From Roseovarius aestuarii (lineage in GTDB: Bacteria > Pseudomonadota > Alphaproteobacteria > Rhodobacterales > Rhodobacteraceae), in the NCBI RefSeq assembly GCF_019966515.1, contig NZ_JAIMIB010000001.1, positions 1-64,000 of the forward strand: DNA of 64,000 bases, given 5' to 3'. Both the position numbers and the translations under genes were made by a program. Positions 9,234 to 18,248 of this stretch are shown here, piece after piece; positions within the stretch are counted from its first letter, which is position 1, and each line of letters opens with the position of its first letter. Below the pieces are notes generated by a model. The model saw nothing but the letters and a program-made list of their open reading frames with translations. It ran no database searches and had not been told where the DNA came from.

Positions 9234-10342
9234 CAAGGTCATTTCTGATATCGGCACGGCGAAGCCCCGTTGCACCGCGGAATGGCGCGCTGGCGCATCT
9301 TTCGATCGAAGATCTGGCAAGACCGGTATTGCTCGAAACGCTACAAGATGCGGGTATCGCGCCAGAGGACGTGGGCGAGCTTATCGTCGCAAATTCGCTG
9401 GGTGCTGGCGGCAATCCTGCCCGCATCATCGCGCTGCACGCTGGCCTGCCGGAAACTGTTGCGGGCCTGTCGGTCGACCGACAATGCGCGGGCGGCCTTG
9501 ATGCGATCCTGCTGGCGGATGCGATGATCCGCGCGGGAAGTCATGACATTGTGGTGGCCGGTGGAGTCGAAAGCTATTCGCGACGACCGCTTCGATTTCG
9601 CACCTTCGCCGATGGGCAGGCGCCTTTGGAATATCATCAGGCGCAATTCACCCCCTGGCCCGACCGCGACCCCGACATGGCCGATGCGGCGAATCTGCTG
9701 GCCAGAAAATATGGCATCGGAAAATCGGTGCAGGATGCATGGGCGGTCTTGAGCCATCAAAAGGCAATGGCGGCGCAGGCAACCACTGGCGCCGCAGAAA
9801 TCGTATCGGTAGCAGATGCTTACAAGGACACATTCACGCGGAACCTGACGCAAAATCACTGTGACCGCGCCCGCCCAGTAAGCGGCAATATTACGGCGGC
9901 AAATATGGCGGTCGCTGCCGATGGTGCAGCCTTCGTGGTCTTAGTCTCGGATACCTACATGAAGGCCACCGGTATCGATGGTGTCGAATTTATCGCCGGG
10001 AAGACCCTGGGCGGCGATCCGGAACTGCCGGGAGTTGCGCCGGTGGATGCCATTCGGCATATCTTGAACATCTCAGCCATTCAAGCGGATGATCTTATCT
10101 GCGCCGAAATCATGGAGGCATTTGCGGTTCAGGCGATCGTCTGCCAGCAGGGCGCGGGCATCCCGCACGAAATCGTCAACCAACGCGGCGGCGCATTGGC
10201 CCGTGGGCACCCCATTGGTGCATCCGGAGCGATTTTGGCGGTCAGCCTGTTTCATAGATTGAAAGAGAGCAAAGGTGTCGGGTTGGCGGCCATCGCGGCC
10301 GCAGGCGGGCTGGGCACCGCTATGGTAGCCCGGTCAGGCTAG
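9230..10342 (+). CDS. Thiolase-fold acyltransferase lacking the C-terminal catalytic cysteine (YhfS-like)
   Basis: Thiolase-superfamily protein of 370 aa. The nucleophilic cysteine is present in DRQCAGGLDAI (C86) and the catalytic histidine in ALARGHPIGASG (H327). The second acid/base cysteine, normally in a C-x-G-G-G motif near the C-terminus, is replaced: the segment reads AAIAAAGGLG and alanine 356 occupies its place. The usual NEAFA motif reads MEAFA. Normal Claisen condensation or thiolysis may therefore be altered. The gene overlaps the ligase stop by ATGA, so ligase and thiolase are coupled. It converges on the nitroreductase gene with only 16 bases between stops. Similar pairs in Firmicutes are annotated as acetyl-CoA acetyltransferase. 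Confidence 0.82.
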   Translation: MTRSFLISARRSPVAPRNGALAHLSIEDLARPVLLETLQDAGIAPEDVGELIVANSLGAGGNPARIIALHAGLPETVAGLSVDRQCAGGLDAILLADAMIRAGSHDIVVAGGVESYSRRPLRFRTFADGQAPLEYHQAQFTPWPDRDPDMADAANLLARKYGIGKSVQDAWAVLSHQKAMAAQATTGAAEIVSVADAYKDTFTRNLTQNHCDRARPVSGNITAANMAVAADGAAFVVLVSDTYMKATGIDGVEFIAGKTLGGDPELPGVAPVDAIRHILNISAIQADDLICAEIMEAFAVQAIVCQQGAGIPHEIVNQRGGALARGHPIGASGAILAVSLFHRLKESKGVGLAAIAAAGGLGTAMVARSG

Positions 10343-10358
10343 GGCCCGTCTGCCTCTG

Positions 10359-11042
10359 CTACTTACGCTCAAACCCGCTGAACGAGCTGAATTCCTCAAG
10401 CGCCAGCCGCTCGGTCCTGAAATGGTTCACCTCGGCGGACATATCAGCCACGCCAACGGCAATGCCACACACCACCATCTCGTCGTCCGGCAGGTGCAGG
10501 TGGTCGTGCACCACGCCCCCGTAATTCGCAAGCGCCCCGATGCCTGTTGCCCCAAGCCCTTCATTTTCTGCCGCCAGCAGGAATGTCATCAGCGACATGC
10601 CCAAATCCATGAAACAGCCCTTGCCCATGTCGCGATCTATGGTGACCACGATCCCCACGGGCGCGTCGAAAAACCGGTAGTTGCGCGCAAATTGTTCTCT
10701 TCGCCCTTTCACATCCCGTTTTGCGATGCCCAAGGCTTCGTAAAGCGCGAACCCCGCCCTTCTTTGCCGATCCTTAAGATCGGCAGACATGACCTTTGGG
10801 AAATACGAATATTCCTGCTCTATCGGCGTTCCATCCTGCTGGGCTTTGTCCAGACGTGTCTTCAGGCTGTCCAGTGCAGTGCCCGACAGAACGTGGAACT
10901 TTCCAGGCTGAAGATTGGCACCGCTGGGCGCACGGCGTGCGGCCGAGCAAATCCGTTCCACCACCAGCCGATCGACGGGGTCGGTCTTGTAGGCCCGGAT
11001 CGATCGCCGTTGCGACAGAAGCTGGTTGAAGTCAGACGGCAT
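10359..11042 (-). CDS. Nitroreductase-family flavoprotein
   Basis: Predicted FMN-dependent nitroreductase-fold oxidoreductase, 227 aa. It shows the N-terminal FMN-contact motif RRSIRAY, APSGANLQP, a central MDLGMSLMTFLLAAENEGLG segment and a C-terminal VCGIAVG. No motif separates it clearly into a characterised subgroup; it lacks recognisable BluB features. Its ATG at 11042 overlaps the last 11 bases of bioY, so it is the distal gene of the bioM-bioN-bioY operon. A biotin-linked role, for example reduction of an oxidised biotin derivative, would be speculation. Confidence 0.85.
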   Translation of the reverse strand: MPSDFNQLLSQRRSIRAYKTDPVDRLVVERICSAARRAPSGANLQPGKFHVLSGTALDSLKTRLDKAQQDGTPIEQEYSYFPKVMSADLKDRQRRAGFALYEALGIAKRDVKGRREQFARNYRFFDAPVGIVVTIDRDMGKGCFMDLGMSLMTFLLAAENEGLGATGIGALANYGGVVHDHLHLPDDEMVVCGIAVGVADMSAEVNHFRTERLALEEFSSFSGFERK

Positions 11043-11595
11043 CGGTACGATTTGCGCGCGACAGAACACTGCCCGGGCGCGCCTTGGCCAGTGCTGCGGT
11101 CAACATGCCTGCGATTATCGCCTTCAGCAGGTCGCCCGGCACAAAAGCGGCGACAAGCCAGATCACTTCCGACAGGGTTTTATCCAGCGTAATCAACAAG
11201 CCGATGATACCAAAGAGATAGAGCACAACGATCCCACCTATGACCGAAGCAACACAGGCGACCAGTGTCAGGGGCGCGAGGCGCCAATGCTCGACAATCC
11301 AGCCGGTGACGAAGGCGGCCGCGGGCCAGCCGATCAAAAACCCGGCAGAGGGTGACACGAAAAGACCCAAACCACCGCGCCCACCGGACAAGAGCGGCAG
11401 GCCAATGGCCACCAGCAGCAGGAACAAGAGCACCGAAAGCGCACCCTTTCTGGAGCCCAGTACGGCACCGCACAACATGACACCCATGCTTTGCGCCGTG
11501 ATTGGCACCCCGAAGGCCAGTGTGATCTTGGGAATCAGCCCAAGCGCCGCGATAAGCGCGGCGAACAGAGCAATGAGAGCTACATTTTTTTCCAT
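11032..11595 (-). CDS. bioY: Biotin ECF transporter S component BioY
   Basis: Membrane substrate-capture subunit for biotin, 187 aa with about six hydrophobic helices. Family marks include ITAQSMGVMLCGAVLGSRKG, the Gly-rich loop LLSGGRGGLGLFVSPSAGFL and the terminal WLVAAFVPGDLLKAIIAG, all typical of BioY. The start codon follows the bioN TAG with no gap (TAGATG). With BioM and BioN it forms the energised high-affinity complex known from Rhodobacter capsulatus. No BioR-type palindrome was recognised upstream of the operon. Confidence 0.96.
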   Translation of the reverse strand: MEKNVALIALFAALIAALGLIPKITLAFGVPITAQSMGVMLCGAVLGSRKGALSVLLFLLLVAIGLPLLSGGRGGLGLFVSPSAGFLIGWPAAAFVTGWIVEHWRLAPLTLVACVASVIGGIVVLYLFGIIGLLITLDKTLSEVIWLVAAFVPGDLLKAIIAGMLTAALAKARPGSVLSRANRTDAV

Positions 11596-12210
11596 CTAGT
11601 GGCACTCCTGAGTGTTAAATCCGCCGCGTGCGCGCAACGCTTCTGCTACATGCTCTGCGTCATCTAACGCAAGAACCGTGAAGGGGAGGATAATTCGCCA
11701 CCCCGATCGCCTTCGTGATCGCGCCTGCCACGCCTCGGAGAGTAGCGTTCCTTTTTGCAAAAGGACCGGCGTCAGCCGGATAACCAGCGCAATGGCAAGC
11801 TCCAAAACGCGTGGCCGCAAGCCAAATCTTCTCAGCGGGCGGCTCAATCCGTGCAGGACATCAATCATATCCGAAAGGCGCGTGGTCATTGTAACCAGAT
11901 TTGCCAACGCCACTGCCGATACGAGCCGCAGTATAACAGTTGCGCCCGTTGCGATCTCCCCGCTCCAGAGGTGCCAGACCGCCACCACAAGGGCAAAGGG
12001 CCACAGGATACGCAGTTGGCGAAGCCCCGCGTCCATAAATCTACGACCGGGCAGCGCGTAGAGCCCCAGCACAAGCAAAAGAAGACCAAAATGCATCGCC
12101 GGGTCTCTAATGTAGAACAAGACCAGCGTTGATGCACAAAGACCGGCCAGCTTCAAACCGGCCGGCCAATCATGTGCCTTTGTCCTAACGGGCGAGGTCA
12201 GAGATATCAT
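11596..12210 (-). CDS. bioN: Biotin ECF transporter transmembrane component BioN
   Basis: CbiQ/EcfT-type transmembrane coupling subunit, 204 aa from the ATG at 12210, which has a clear GGAGG five bases upstream. Hydrophobic N-terminal helices are followed by the cytoplasmic coupling segment with the Ala-Arg motifs of EcfT: EAWQARSRRR and AEALRARGGF. Four in-frame codons upstream of the chosen start are possible but lack a ribosome site. The gene overlaps the 3' end of bioM by 26 bases and abuts bioY, consistent with a single operon. Confidence 0.93.
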   Translation of the reverse strand: MISLTSPVRTKAHDWPAGLKLAGLCASTLVLFYIRDPAMHFGLLLLVLGLYALPGRRFMDAGLRQLRILWPFALVVAVWHLWSGEIATGATVILRLVSAVALANLVTMTTRLSDMIDVLHGLSRPLRRFGLRPRVLELAIALVIRLTPVLLQKGTLLSEAWQARSRRRSGWRIILPFTVLALDDAEHVAEALRARGGFNTQECH

Positions 12211-12946
12211 CCGAACCTCCAAGGGCGTTCATTTCCGAAATGTAATCAGGCAGGACATCACAGGCCTTGCCGGTCTGCACCACTGATCCTTTCTCAAGCC
12301 AGATGATTTGATCATAGCCCGACAGGTCGTCAGGATCATGGGCGATGTGCAAAAGACCGCCTTCGTAATGAGAAAGATAACGCTTCAACTGCATCTTGGT
12401 CGGGATATCAATGCCCGAAAATGGCTCATCGAGAATGATCATCCGAGGCTTCATTGCGCAAACCGCCATCAGGCACACCAGATGTTTCTGACCCTGCGAC
12501 AGGACACTCACAGAGACCTCGGCCCAGTGCGATTTTCCGAAATAGGCAAGCGTGGCCTGTGTCGTCTGTTCTGCCTCGTTCCTGGACTGCCCAAGCTGTC
12601 GAAGGCCGAAAGATATCTCCTCCTGAACGGTCGGGAAAATGATCTGGTGATCAGGGTTCTGAAACAGGATGCCCACCTCGGTCAACGCCACCTTGCGATC
12701 CTTGGCAAGGTCATGGCCGTTGATCAGTGCCGACCCTGAACTGGCCTCAATCAGCCCCGCCAGGATGCGCGCAAGGGTGGACTTACCCGATCCGTTCCGC
12801 CCGACGACCCCAACACGCGCGGCATCGCTTTGCCACGAAATCGACTTGAGGATATCCTTGCCATCGGCAGAATAGCAAAGATTGTCCAGCGCGATGTCGC
12901 TTCCGGTCACCGGGTTCATATTGACGTGTGGTCGGTCCATTTTCAT
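12185..12946 (-). CDS. bioM: Biotin ECF transporter ATP-binding protein BioM
   Basis: EcfA-type ATPase of 253 aa. It has Walker A GRNGSGKST, the Q-loop segment ILFQNPDHQIIFPTV typical of cobalt/biotin ECF ATPases, a signature in the form LSQGQKHLV, Walker B MIILDEPFSGID and a switch histidine in LHIAHDPDDL. The signature departs from LSGGQ at the first Gly, as in several BioM/CbiO proteins. It is the first gene of the bioM-bioN-bioY-nitroreductase unit. Two ATGs (12946 and 12940) could serve as start. The 180 bases between it and divergent gpmI should carry both promoters. Confidence 0.93.
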   Translation of the reverse strand: MKMDRPHVNMNPVTGSDIALDNLCYSADGKDILKSISWQSDAARVGVVGRNGSGKSTLARILAGLIEASSGSALINGHDLAKDRKVALTEVGILFQNPDHQIIFPTVQEEISFGLRQLGQSRNEAEQTTQATLAYFGKSHWAEVSVSVLSQGQKHLVCLMAVCAMKPRMIILDEPFSGIDIPTKMQLKRYLSHYEGGLLHIAHDPDDLSGYDQIIWLEKGSVVQTGKACDVLPDYISEMNALGGSDDISDLAR

Positions 12947-13125
12947 CGAACACTCATTGCCTTTCGCACGAGATTTAACAAGCCGAAATTCCGTCGCAGT
13001 TTAACGCAGGCCGTGCGAGTATGAACATAAAGGCTGCATCTTAAAATTCGCCCTGCTGTTATCGCAAACGCTGTTCACCCTGCCCGCCGAAACCGCTAGA
13101 AGGCGTCCATCAGGCAGGAGCAGTT

Positions 13126-14649
13126 ATGATTACACCAAAACCCGTGGTCTTGTGCATTCTAGATGGCTGGGGCCTTTCGGACGAAACCAGGGGCAATGCC
13201 CCGGCGCTGGCCAAGACGCCCACGTTCGATCGTCTGATGGCCACCTGCCCCAACAGCACGCTTGTCACCCACGGGCCGGACGTGGGCCTGCCTGAGGGGC
13301 AAATGGGTAATTCCGAAGTGGGCCACATGAATATCGGTGCCGGCCGTGTGGTCGAGATGGATTTGCGCCGGATCGACCAGGCGATCCGCACCGGCAGCTT
13401 TGCCTCCCTGCCCGGCGTGCAGCGTTTTGCCAGCAAGCTCAAAGCGACTGGTGGTACAGCACATCTGCTGGGCGTGCTGTCCGATGGCGGGGTGCACAGC
13501 CATATCGACCACATGATTGCTGCCGCCAAAGCACTTACAGATCACGGGTTGAGCGTAGCCCTTCATGCCTTCACCGACGGGCGCGACGTGGCACAGATCT
13601 CGGCCAAGTCTTATCTGGAAGAACTGCGCGACGCCCTGCCCGATGGTGCCTATATCGCCACCGTATCGGGCCGCTACTACGCAATGGACCGCGACAACCG
13701 CTGGGATCGCGTAGAGCTGGCCTTTCAGGCTCTGGCCAACGCCAAGGGATATACCGCCGAAACCGCATCGGACGCGATTGACAATGCCTATGGCAAGGGC
13801 CGCACCGACGAGTTCATCAAGCCGCGTGTGCTGGGCGATTATGAGGGCATGAAAGATGGCGACGGTATCTTATGTCTGAATTTCCGCGCAGACCGAGCGC
13901 GCGAGATTCTCGCCGCCTTCGCCGATCCGGATTTTGGCCATTTCGACACCGGCGCGCGCCCGGATTTCGCAATAGTCAGCGGTTTCACCGAATATTCCCG
14001 CCGCCATTCCAGCTATATGGACTGCATCTTCCCGGATGAGCGCCCGGATAACACTTTGGCGGAGTGGCTGGGAAAACACGACAAGACTCAGTATCATTCC
14101 GCCGAAACCGAGAAATATCCCCATGTCACGTTCTTCCTTAATGGTGGCAAGGAAACACCTGAGCCGGGCGAAGACAGATATCTGGCAAAATCGCCAGACG
14201 TGGCGACCTATGACCTGCAGCCCGAGATGTCCGCACCCGAAGTGACCGATCATTTCGTCGATGCGATCGAGAAGGGTTACGACCTGATCGTGGTCAATTA
14301 CGCCAACCCGGATATGGTGGGCCATACCGGCGATCTGCAAGCCGCGACGGCGGCTTGCGAAACCGTTGACCAGGGCCTTGCACGGGTTGTAGCCGCGCTG
14401 GAAAAGGTCGGCGGCGCAATGATCGTGACCGCAGACCACGGCAATTGCGAGGTCATGATCGACCCTGATAGTGGCAAACCCCATACGGCGCATACATTGA
14501 ACCCCGTCCCGGTGATCCTGACGGGCGGCCCGGAAGGCGCACGGCTGCGCCCCGGCCGGTTGGCCGATCTGGCGCCCACGTTGCTTGAGCTGATGAACAT
14601 GCCAACCCCGCCCGAGATGACCGGCAGGAGCCTGATCACATGCGACTAG
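13126..14649 (+). CDS. gpmI: 2,3-bisphosphoglycerate-independent phosphoglycerate mutase
   Basis: Glycolytic/gluconeogenic enzyme interconverting 3- and 2-phosphoglycerate, 507 aa, of the alkaline-phosphatase superfamily with two Mn ions. Visible motifs are the metal-binding ILDGWGL near residues 11-17, the phosphoserine in GNSEVGH (S63), DGRDV, the NYANPDMVGHTG block and the metal-binding TADHGNCE. A GGAG lies upstream of the ATG at 13126. The last ten bases overlap the EnvC-like gene, which begins a run gpmI, envC-like, ctpA, rppH on one strand. Confidence 0.97.
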   Translation: MITPKPVVLCILDGWGLSDETRGNAPALAKTPTFDRLMATCPNSTLVTHGPDVGLPEGQMGNSEVGHMNIGAGRVVEMDLRRIDQAIRTGSFASLPGVQRFASKLKATGGTAHLLGVLSDGGVHSHIDHMIAAAKALTDHGLSVALHAFTDGRDVAQISAKSYLEELRDALPDGAYIATVSGRYYAMDRDNRWDRVELAFQALANAKGYTAETASDAIDNAYGKGRTDEFIKPRVLGDYEGMKDGDGILCLNFRADRAREILAAFADPDFGHFDTGARPDFAIVSGFTEYSRRHSSYMDCIFPDERPDNTLAEWLGKHDKTQYHSAETEKYPHVTFFLNGGKETPEPGEDRYLAKSPDVATYDLQPEMSAPEVTDHFVDAIEKGYDLIVVNYANPDMVGHTGDLQAATAACETVDQGLARVVAALEKVGGAMIVTADHGNCEVMIDPDSGKPHTAHTLNPVPVILTGGPEGARLRPGRLADLAPTLLELMNMPTPPEMTGRSLITCD

Positions 14650-15770
14650 CATTGGCCCTGGCCGCGACCTGTCTTGCAGGGGCCGCGCTTTCCCAGGACA
14701 ATATTGCCGCCGATAATGCGCGCGCCGCTGCCGACCGGCTGGCCGAGGCTGCGATCCAACTCGACGAAGCGCAAGGCGCGCGCGACCGGGTGAAGGCATT
14801 GTCGGAAACCGTGCATGCATTTGAAAGCGGGCTTGAGGCGATGCGCGACGGGCTGCGTCAGGCCGCCATTCGCGAAGAAGTGCTATCTCGCGAACTGGCG
14901 GCACGCGAAGATGAGATCGCCCAGCTTCTGGGCGTGCTGCAATCCATGAACAGCGCCCCGTCGCCGGTGCTTCTGCTGCATCCGTCTGGGCCGGTCGGCA
15001 CGGCGCGGTCTGGCATGATCCTGGCCGAGGTCACACCGGCGCTCAACGCCCGCGCCAATGAGATACGCAGCAAGTTGCAGGAAGTCAGCGTGTTGCGCGC
15101 GCTCCAGCAAAGCGCCGCCAATAAGCTGCAAGACGGCTTGAACGGTGTGCAGGAAGCCCGCATTGCGCTGTCCCAGGCCATTTCCGATCGGACTGATCTG
15201 CCGCAACGCTTTACCGAAGATCCGGTGAAAACCGCATTGCTGATCGCATCGACCGAAACACTCGAAGGCTTTGCCAGCGGCCTCAGCCAGATTGCCACCA
15301 ACGAGACGCCCGCGAACCTGCCCGACATCATCGACCGAAAAGGCGCCCTGTCCCTACCGGTGAACGGTCGGATTCTGCGCCGCGCGAATGAGGCCGATGC
15401 CGCCGGCATTGCCCGGCCAGGCATCGTGATGGCGACGCGCCCGCGCGCGCTGGTAAGCACGCCAGCCGCCGCGACCCTGCGCTACAGCGGGCCGCTGCTG
15501 GATTACGGAAATGTTATCATCCTCGAGCCCCAATCCGGGATTCTCATGGTGTTTGCCGGGCTTGATGTGGTTTATGGTCGAACCGGTCAGGTATTGTCAG
15601 CCGGTAGTCCGCTGGGGCTGATGGGCGGTGCTGACCCCGATCCCGGCGCATTATTGCCGCGGGACGGGCAGGAAACGACTACCAGCCAGACGGAAACCCT
15701 CTATATAGAGGTGAGAAAAGACAACATACCCGTGGACCCTGCACAGTGGTTCAAGACTGACGAAGGATGA
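14640..15770 (+). CDS. EnvC-like murein hydrolase activator with degenerate LytM domain
   Basis: Periplasmic protein of 376 aa. A signal peptide (MRLALALAATCLAGAALSQ) is followed by a long coiled-coil region to about residue 190 and a C-terminal M23/LytM-like domain. In that domain the usual zinc-ligand context (Y-x-H-L) reads FAGLD, and the HxH motif is not seen before LYIEVRKDNIPVDPAQWF. It should therefore be an inactive LytM factor that activates amidases during septum splitting, as EnvC does in E. coli. It overlaps the gpmI end and is seven bases before ctpA, suggesting an envelope-remodelling operon. Confidence 0.88.
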   Translation: MRLALALAATCLAGAALSQDNIAADNARAAADRLAEAAIQLDEAQGARDRVKALSETVHAFESGLEAMRDGLRQAAIREEVLSRELAAREDEIAQLLGVLQSMNSAPSPVLLLHPSGPVGTARSGMILAEVTPALNARANEIRSKLQEVSVLRALQQSAANKLQDGLNGVQEARIALSQAISDRTDLPQRFTEDPVKTALLIASTETLEGFASGLSQIATNETPANLPDIIDRKGALSLPVNGRILRRANEADAAGIARPGIVMATRPRALVSTPAAATLRYSGPLLDYGNVIILEPQSGILMVFAGLDVVYGRTGQVLSAGSPLGLMGGADPDPGALLPRDGQETTTSQTETLYIEVRKDNIPVDPAQWFKTDEG

Positions 15771-15777
15771 CATACCG

Positions 15778-17115
15778 ATGAAAAAATTCCTGTTGGCCGC
15801 CGCGGCCGGAACGCTGGCCGGCGTTGTTGTCACGACACAGGTCGCCGCGCCGCTGTTGGCTCAGGAAGCCGCCAAGTCCAACAACGTCTACGAGCAGCTT
15901 GATCTGTTTGGCGATATTTTCGAGCGTATTCGCTCGCAATATGTCGAAGAGGTGGACGAGGGCGACCTGATTGAAGCGGCGATCAACGGCATGCTCACCT
16001 CGCTCGATCCGCATTCCAGCTATCTTTCGCCCGACGATGCGGCCGACATGCGCGAACAGACCCGTGGAGAGTTTGGCGGCCTTGGTATCGAGGTCACCCA
16101 GGAGGACGGTTTCGTTAAGGTCGTCTCGCCCATCGACGATACGCCTGCGGATGAGGCCGGGGTCGAATCCGGCGATTTCATCACCCATGTGGACAACGAA
16201 AGCGTGCTGGGCCTGACCCTGGACGAGGCCGTTGACCTGATGCGCGGGCCGGTGGGCAGTGAAATCGTGATCACTATTGTACGCGAAGGCGAGACCGAAC
16301 CTTTCGATGTCTCGATCATCCGCGACACGATCAAGCTGACTGCCGTACGCACCCGCACCGAGCAGGACACCGTTGTGCTGCGCGTCACCACCTTCAACGA
16401 CCAGACCTACAAGAACCTCGAAGCCGGCCTGAACGAACAGATCGAAACGGCGGGCGGCATCGACAATATCCGCGGCATCGTGCTGGATCTGCGCAATAAC
16501 CCCGGGGGACTGCTTAACCAGGCGATCCGGGTGTCGGACGCGTTCCTTGAAAAAGGCGAGATTGTCAGCACACGGGGCCGCAAACTCGAAGACGGCGAGC
16601 GGTTCAACGCTACCGAGGGCGATCTGGCCCAGGGCAAACCCATCGTGGTACTGATCAATGGCGGTTCGGCCAGCGCCTCCGAGATTGTGGCGGGCGCGCT
16701 CAAGGACCATCGCCGCGCCATCGTCGTGGGCACAAAAAGCTTCGGCAAGGGGTCGGTTCAAACAGTGATGCCGATGCGCGGCGATGGCGCCATGCGCCTG
16801 ACAACCGCGCGGTATTACACCCCCTCGGGCCGGTCGATCCAGGCGCTTGGTGTATCGCCCGATATCGTCGTCGAACAGCCCCGCCGCGCACCTGAATCCG
16901 AGGATGATGAAGAGGCGGCCGCGCGCGGCGCGCGGTCTGAGGCCGATCTGCGGGGGCGGCTGAACAATGACAGCCTCAGCGAAGATGAAATCCGGCAGAT
17001 CGAAGAGGATAACGCCCGCGCCGAAGAGGCTGCGAAACTGCGCGAAGAAGACTATCAGCTGGCCTATGCCATAGATATTCTCAAGGGCCTGACAGCACTC
17101 AACGGCAACGAATAA
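15778..17115 (+). CDS. ctpA: Carboxy-terminal processing peptidase (S41)
   Basis: Periplasmic or membrane-anchored serine protease of 445 aa. It has an N-terminal signal/anchor, then the conserved SLDPHSSYL segment (about 75-83), a PDZ domain around residues 95-180 and the S41 catalytic domain. The catalytic serine lies in GGSASASEI (S299) and the general-base lysine in SFGKGSVQ (K324), spaced 25 residues as in characterised CtpA enzymes. The tail after about 380 is highly charged. The EnvC-like partner just upstream suggests a joint role in controlling peptidoglycan hydrolases. A strong terminator follows at 17139. Confidence 0.95.
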   Translation: MKKFLLAAAAGTLAGVVVTTQVAAPLLAQEAAKSNNVYEQLDLFGDIFERIRSQYVEEVDEGDLIEAAINGMLTSLDPHSSYLSPDDAADMREQTRGEFGGLGIEVTQEDGFVKVVSPIDDTPADEAGVESGDFITHVDNESVLGLTLDEAVDLMRGPVGSEIVITIVREGETEPFDVSIIRDTIKLTAVRTRTEQDTVVLRVTTFNDQTYKNLEAGLNEQIETAGGIDNIRGIVLDLRNNPGGLLNQAIRVSDAFLEKGEIVSTRGRKLEDGERFNATEGDLAQGKPIVVLINGGSASASEIVAGALKDHRRAIVVGTKSFGKGSVQTVMPMRGDGAMRLTTARYYTPSGRSIQALGVSPDIVVEQPRRAPESEDDEEAAARGARSEADLRGRLNNDSLSEDEIRQIEEDNARAEEAAKLREEDYQLAYAIDILKGLTALNGNE

Positions 17116-17138
17116 TCTGCCGCAGTGACGCCAATTGG

Positions 17139-17171
17139 GCGCCGTAACCTGTTCGGGTTGCGGCGCTTTTT
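17139..17171 (+). terminator. Rho-independent terminator after ctpA
   Basis: Stem of GCGCCG(T)AACC (17139-17149) pairing with GGTT(G)CGGCGC (17156-17166), one G-U pair, six-base loop, then five T residues (17167-17171). It lies 23 bases after the ctpA stop, separating gpmI-envC-ctpA from rppH. Confidence 0.88.
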
Positions 17172-17289
17172 GATAAGATCCCTATGATCCGATACTTTGC
17201 CAGTTTAGCGGTTCGCTAATTTGGTCAGCCGACTGGAAGGGCCGCCCCTCAATGGTTATGTTTTGGACGAAACAGTGCTGGATCACAGA

Positions 17290-17772
17290 ATGACGCCTGA
17301 CGAAATTGCCCGGCTGCCCTATCGGCCCTGTGTTGGCGTCATGCTGGTGAACAAGGTAGGCCATGTTTTTGTGGGTCAGCGGCTCGACAATGATACTGCC
17401 GCCTGGCAGATGCCCCAGGGTGGTATCGACCCCGGCGAAGCCCCGCGTGATGCCGCGCTACGAGAGCTTTGGGAGGAAACCGGCGTGCGGCCTAAGCTGG
17501 TCACGATAGAAGCCGAAAGCGAAGGATGGATACCCTACGATCTGCCGCATGAATTGGTGCCCCGTATCTGGAAAGGTCGCTATCGCGGGCAGGAACAGAA
17601 ATGGTTTCTGGTGCGTTTTCTCGGCGACGACGCGGATGTGAACATCCAGACCGATCATCCCGAGTTTTCCGCTTGGCGCTGGCTGGCACCGGATCAGCTT
17701 GTCGCCAGCATCGTGCCGTTCAAACGTGAAGTTTATAAATCTGTTCTGGACCAGTTTGGAGAGTTGCTGTGA
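17290..17772 (+). CDS. rppH: RNA pyrophosphohydrolase RppH
   Basis: Nudix hydrolase that converts 5'-triphosphate mRNA ends to monophosphate and so starts decay. It is 160 aa from the ATG at 17290, which gives the family N-terminus [23 protein letters not shown]-initiated extension to 17221 exists but is not family-like. The Nudix box is complete (GGIDPGE ... RELWEETG), followed by the RppH-typical [20 protein letters not shown]. Its stop overlaps the GTG of the next gene. Confidence 0.94.
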   Translation: MTPDEIARLPYRPCVGVMLVNKVGHVFVGQRLDNDTAAWQMPQGGIDPGEAPRDAALRELWEETGVRPKLVTIEAESEGWIPYDLPHELVPRIWKGRYRGQEQKWFLVRFLGDDADVNIQTDHPEFSAWRWLAPDQLVASIVPFKREVYKSVLDQFGELL

Positions 17773-18248
17773 AATCCATCGCCCTCACAATCGCCTTCAC
17801 CTTATTTGCCGGGCCGGCCCTGGCGCTTTCATGTCTGCCGCCAAACGTCGCGACGTCCTTCAACGAAGCTGCCGCATCGGAAAAACAGTATATTGTCGTG
17901 CGCGGTAAGCTCGTTTTTGACGAAAGCAAGCTGCCCGAGACCGATCTTCAGAACCAAGCCCAAACCCCGCCGCACGTAGACATCAAAGCGCAGTTAACCG
18001 GAAAATCCCTGTCGCGCGCGGGCTTCAACGCGGATTTCGACCGTACAATAACTTTGCGCGCCCAGTGTTTCGGGCCGTGGTGCGGCCGGGCGGTGTCGGG
18101 TGCCGACTATCTGTCCTTTCTCGAGAAAACCGACGATGGCTACCTTTTGGCCGTCACCCCATGTGGCGGATACGATTTCATCGACCCAACCGAAGAGATG
18201 CTGCGCAAGGCCGCCCGGTGTTTCAAAGGCGATAGCTGCACGCCTTGA
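17769..18248 (+). CDS. Small secreted protein, unknown function
   Basis: 159-aa protein starting with GTG in a GTGA overlap with the rppH stop. An N-terminal signal peptide ([20 protein letters not shown]) is followed by a mature part with several cysteines (including CLPP, CFGPWC, PCGGYDF, CFKGDSC), which fits an oxidising periplasmic location. No domain is recognised. An OB-like or copper-related fold is possible but unsupported. Coupling to rppH suggests co-expression rather than shared function. Confidence 0.8.
   Translation: MKSIALTIAFTLFAGPALALSCLPPNVATSFNEAAASEKQYIVVRGKLVFDESKLPETDLQNQAQTPPHVDIKAQLTGKSLSRAGFNADFDRTITLRAQCFGPWCGRAVSGADYLSFLEKTDDGYLLAVTPCGGYDFIDPTEEMLRKAARCFKGDSCTP

Noticed and set aside
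12947-13125. Possible BioR operator (TTATCTATAA-like) upstream of bioM
   Set aside because: Only a partial TTATCG match near 13058; the second half-site is missing.
13870-14904. 344-codon minus-strand ORF opposite gpmI/envC-like
   Set aside because: Shadow of two well-identified genes; Arg/Gly-rich, no motifs.
15751-16761. 336-codon minus-strand ORF opposite ctpA
   Set aside because: Shadow frame; the S41 catalytic motifs lie on the plus strand.
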